8,177 nt of DNA from JABLTI01 sp030629105 (GTDB lineage: Archaea; Asgardarchaeota; Heimdallarchaeia; JABLTI01), in contig DAOVPS010000149.1 of NCBI GenBank assembly GCA_030629105.1, forward strand, positions 1-8,177. Reading direction: 5' to 3'. This document shows, piece after piece, positions 5,803-8,177 of this stretch; the first letter of the stretch is position 1, and every line of letters begins with the position of its first letter. A program made the translations under genes and the position numbers. The notes beneath the pieces were generated by a model, which had not been told where the DNA came from, did not search any database, and saw nothing but the letters and a program-made list of their open reading frames with translations.

Positions 5803-6846
5803 CTACATTTGAATATGGTAAAAGAATCTGCGTTTTTGTTCATTTAATAATCGAGGTAGGTCAATCTCGCACTCTTCAATGCGATCATTACATAGTTCGA
5901 TATATCCTTCTTCTCGAAATTGTTCTTTGAGTTCATTAGCAACTAGAAGTTGCTTTTGCCTTATTTTAATTTCATTCTCTGTAAAATCCCAGGTTCTGAA
6001 TGAAAGATTGTTTCTTTTTAGTACCTGAGCAAAATTTGTATTATCAGGTAGTAATAAATCAGGATTATCATTTTCAAAAGCGTATTGAAATGTAAATACA
6101 CCCATTTGCCCGTTAGGTTGTAGAATTTCTTTTAGTTGTTTAATTGTTTTGTTTATATCAATTGTATAATGTAATGTAGCTATGGCAATTATTGTATCAA
6201 ATGAATTGGATGGTAATGCTAGATTATTCAAGTCTCCTAATTGGTAATCTAAACGTTGTCTTTTATCTAAAGTTCTTTTCTTAGCTAAATTGATTGCTTC
6301 ACTTGCTACGTCTATTCCAAGAACATATGCACCAGTCTTATCTGAGATATACTCAGAAATTTTCCCAAGACCGCAACCCAAATCTAAAACCTTGTTCATT
6401 GATGACAAATTAAGTACTTGAAGTAATTTTTCTAATTGGAACATATCCAACATATTAGCTTGGGCAAGATCCTTGCCGAAAACACGTTCACAAAATAAAG
6501 AATGGGCTTTACTATTAACAACTTTAAGAAATTCATCATTAAATCTATTGCCTATTCTTTTTCCTCGAATATTTATAGCATTACTTTTCCCTGACTTCGT
6601 TAAGGAATAACCATCAGCAGTTCTTTGAAGTAGTTTTTTTTTAATTAATAATTCAGATATCTCTTTGAGATTTAATTCCTCAGATTTTCCATCCCTCTTC
6701 CATTTATGAAGCTCTGAACCCCGAGAAAGTATATTTTCAAGAGCAGGCTGTGTTATTGCGTTGGTTTTATCATTATCAGGATATAACTCCAAAGACAATA
6801 ATGCATCTAAAAATAACTTTTCCTCAACTGAAAATAGAATCCTCAA
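5803..6846 (-). CDS. Winged-helix domain fused to a SAM-dependent methyltransferase
   Basis: A 347-residue protein. Residues about 1-95 look like a winged-helix domain: a helix-rich start, NLKEISELLIKKKLLQ as the likely recognition region, and the wing TADGYSLTKSGKSN. A linker helix carries AHSLFCERVFGKDLAQANMLDMFQLEKLL (114-142), characteristic of a methyltransferase family found mainly in bacteria. The catalytic core follows with motif I VLDLGCGLG (153-161), acidic GIDV (D179), and GDLNNL (204-209), which contacts the adenine in relatives. The substrate is unknown. The start is TTG at 6846 with AAGGAG ending nine bases before it, a bacterial-style site unlike the GAGATGAT sites nearby. The gene looks more AT-rich than its neighbours and adjoins a beheaded epimerase, which suggests acquisition by transfer. 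Confidence 0.85.
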   Translation of the reverse strand: MRILFSVEEKLFLDALLSLELYPDNDKTNAITQPALENILSRGSELHKWKRDGKSEELNLKEISELLIKKKLLQRTADGYSLTKSGKSNAINIRGKRIGNRFNDEFLKVVNSKAHSLFCERVFGKDLAQANMLDMFQLEKLLQVLNLSSMNKVLDLGCGLGKISEYISDKTGAYVLGIDVASEAINLAKKRTLDKRQRLDYQLGDLNNLALPSNSFDTIIAIATLHYTIDINKTIKQLKEILQPNGQMGVFTFQYAFENDNPDLLLPDNTNFAQVLKRNNLSFRTWDFTENEIKIRQKQLLVANELKEQFREEGYIELCNDRIEECEIDLPRLLNEQKRRFFYHIQM

Positions 6847-6854
6847 TAGCTGTT

Positions 6855-6860
6855 TCTCCT
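6855..6860 (-). promoter_or_regulatory. Shine-Dalgarno sequence for the TTG start at 6846
   Basis: On the minus strand AAGGAG is followed by nine bases (AAACAGCTA) and then TTG. No ATG lies in frame close by, so this site decides the start. It is a stronger, more bacterial-looking site than others in the window. Confidence 0.55.
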
Positions 6861-6970
6861 TAATCAGAACACAAAGTAATTTTTCTTCATTAATAATTGG
6901 ATAAACATGAGATAATAATCATGAAATTAGATTAATATAGCTAAGTAAATGAAAAAAGAAAGAAGAGATT

Positions 6971-7579
6971 AATGGAGAAGAAATTACAGAGGAACACCCT
7001 CAAAATACCACCTCAAAGAAAGGAATTTTGAGAAAAGAATTAGCAGAAGAACTCCTAAGACAACACGAAATGGGAAGAATAAAAGTAGTGATAGTAAGAA
7101 TGGGAGACTTTTACGGACCAAACGTAGTCAATGGCTTCACAGACAAACTGTTTCCAAACGCACTTACTGGGAAAGCTGCAAGCTGGATAGGTGACCTAGA
7201 TAAGAAACACTCGTTGATCTACATAGATGATGCTGCAGAAGGATTAGTATTAGCTGGGCAACATCCAGAATTAACCGGTAAGGTCTGGCATCTAGAAGGA
7301 GCAGAAGCACTAACAGGCAGAGAATTCATAACAATGATAAATAAACAACTACACCAAGAACCGAAGGTTAAATCATTAACAAAAAGAACAATAATCGTAC
7401 TAAGCCCAATTGTGCCCATAGTAAGAGAAATAAAGGAATTACTGGGTCAATGGGAAAAACCATTCGTCATAGATGGAGCACGATTCAAGGAAGCAACAGG
7501 AAGATCAGACTACACACCGCATGATGAAGCAATTCAAGAAACATTGGAATGGTTCAAGAAAAGTTACCGTAAAACTTGA
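6971..7579 (+). pseudogene. 5'-truncated NAD-dependent epimerase/dehydratase
   Basis: The frame encodes the second half of an extended short-chain dehydrogenase (NAD-dependent epimerase/dehydratase, usually about 310-330 residues). Recognisable parts are ITEEHPQNTTSKKG followed by the helix LRKELAEELLRQHEMG, the VRMGDFYGP motif, the WIGDLDKKHSLIYIDDAAEGLVLA segment, GKVWHLEGAEALTGREF, and a C-terminal EAIQETLEWFKKSY helix. The N-terminal GxxGxxG NAD-binding half, roughly 130 residues, is absent. Homology to the family runs upstream of the first usable start (TTG at 7028) to about 6971, then breaks. There is no ATG in frame, and the frame is closed by a stop at 6950. It is best read as a gene that lost its 5' half, though a 183-residue product from 7028 cannot be excluded. 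No enzyme activity is expected. Confidence 0.78.
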
Positions 7580-7617
7580 TACTTACCTCTAAAGAAGAAA
7601 TTTTTCTGTAATTTTGA

Positions 7618-8177
7618 TTACTTCTTTATTTGTGAGAGAAGATATTCAACTCTCTTAGGAAATCTATTTTTTAAACGATTTTTCCTAAGATTTTGTTTGA
7701 GAATCCACCGAATATCAACATCATCTATCAAAGTTAGAGATTCCAGAAATTCAAATCCTTTTTCTGGTAATGCTAATACAACAATACTAAAAGTAAAAGC
7801 AAATCCTTTACGAGCAGATCTAAATTCATGATGCATTCTATTTTTCTCTTTGAGGATTAATTCTATTATATCGAGATGTAGCTCAAAAGCAGTATTTGCT
7901 ATATTTGTATCTTCAAGTAATTTCGGAACTGCAAATGCTGCTGCCACAGCTCTAATCAATAACCAATTCTTTTCTTTTATCCAAGGAAGAATTCGATCTA
8001 TAACCTTTCCTTGATACGTTTTAATCAATTTAGCTAATACATGAGCCGTTGCTTCTCTCATACGCCACCTCTTATCTGTTGCTGCTTTCTTCAAGATTTT
8101 TAATGATTCAGATAAGTAAGAATGGTAGTTATTCGCAAGAGCACCAATACCGAAAATACCACAGAATGATAAGAACT
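7618..8177 (-). CDS. HEAT-repeat-like protein, partial at the window edge
   Basis: The frame stays open from the TAA at 7618 to the end of the window, giving at least 186 C-terminal residues; the start lies outside. An internal TTG at 8094 is just a leucine codon in the middle of a repeat, not the start. The protein is a chain of amphipathic helix pairs: GIGALANNYHSYLSESLKIL, then DKRWRMREATAHVLAKLI, then KEKNWLLIRAVAAAFAVPKLL, and DVDIRWILKQNLRKNRL. The RWRMREA and DIRWILKQNLKK patterns are typical of HEAT/armadillo-like repeats, including relatives of DNA alkylation repair proteins. It probably binds protein or nucleic acid; the family is not narrowed further. It converges with the truncated epimerase, the stops being about 38 bases apart. 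Confidence 0.78.
   Translation of the reverse strand, partial: FLSFCGIFGIGALANNYHSYLSESLKILKKAATDKRWRMREATAHVLAKLIKTYQGKVIDRILPWIKEKNWLLIRAVAAAFAVPKLLEDTNIANTAFELHLDIIELILKEKNRMHHEFRSARKGFAFTFSIVVLALPEKGFEFLESLTLIDDVDIRWILKQNLRKNRLKNRFPKRVEYLLSQIKK

Noticed and set aside
6972..7031. Short ATG frame (19 codons) overlapping the epimerase remnant
   Set aside because: Its peptide has no epimerase similarity; the family match is in the adjacent frame, which has no ATG.
1..8177. CRISPR array, tRNA or rRNA genes
   Set aside because: No regularly spaced repeats, no cloverleaf-like segment with a T-loop consensus and no rRNA core sequence were seen on either strand.

Overview
This is an AT-rich window that most likely comes from an archaeon. 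Four of the gene starts sit about 20-60 bases downstream of TATA-like boxes, some with almost no leader. Two starts share an identical Shine-Dalgarno-like octamer (GAGATGAT), while two other genes have no visible ribosome binding site. Proteins with archaeal relatives (a Pab87-like serine hydrolase, a membrane-anchored RING-like zinc finger protein) fit this, and an Asgard archaeon is a reasonable guess, but no ribosomal or lineage marker is present to prove it.

Layout. Bases 1-187 hold the promoter and first 17 codons of a methyltransferase gene, an evident duplicate of the intact methyltransferase at 2057-2626. That duplicate is cut off after about 13 conserved codons by a TnpB (IS200/IS605-IS607 OrfB) transposon gene on the minus strand (209-1705). 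Its catalytic residues show the relocated-glutamate arrangement known from eukaryotic Fanzors and some TnpBs. Hairpins at the 3' end of tnpB suggest an overlapping guide (omega) RNA. A 351-base intergenic region with an imperfect hairpin follows, then the intact methyltransferase. Convergent to it is a one-TM protein with a C-terminal RING-like zinc finger (2640-3371, minus), then a 70-residue protein with a cysteine-packed tail (3478-3690, minus).

The middle holds a class C beta-lactamase-fold hydrolase with a Pab87-type C-terminal domain (3876-5360, TTG start), followed by a 118-residue protein of unknown function with a good TATA promoter (5442-5798). Then comes a winged-helix plus SAM methyltransferase protein on the minus strand (5803-6846). 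Its composition and ribosome binding site look different from its neighbours, and it lies next to the broken 5' end of an epimerase (about 6971-7579), as if it arrived by transfer and cost the epimerase its NAD-binding half. The window ends inside a HEAT-repeat-like gene on the minus strand (7618 to beyond the edge).

There is no obvious shared pathway: the genes are mostly single transcription units in alternating orientation. The clearest story is mobile-element and gene-transfer scarring: a TnpB element inside one copy of a duplicated methyltransferase, and a second methyltransferase beside a beheaded epimerase. No tRNA, rRNA or CRISPR array was seen.
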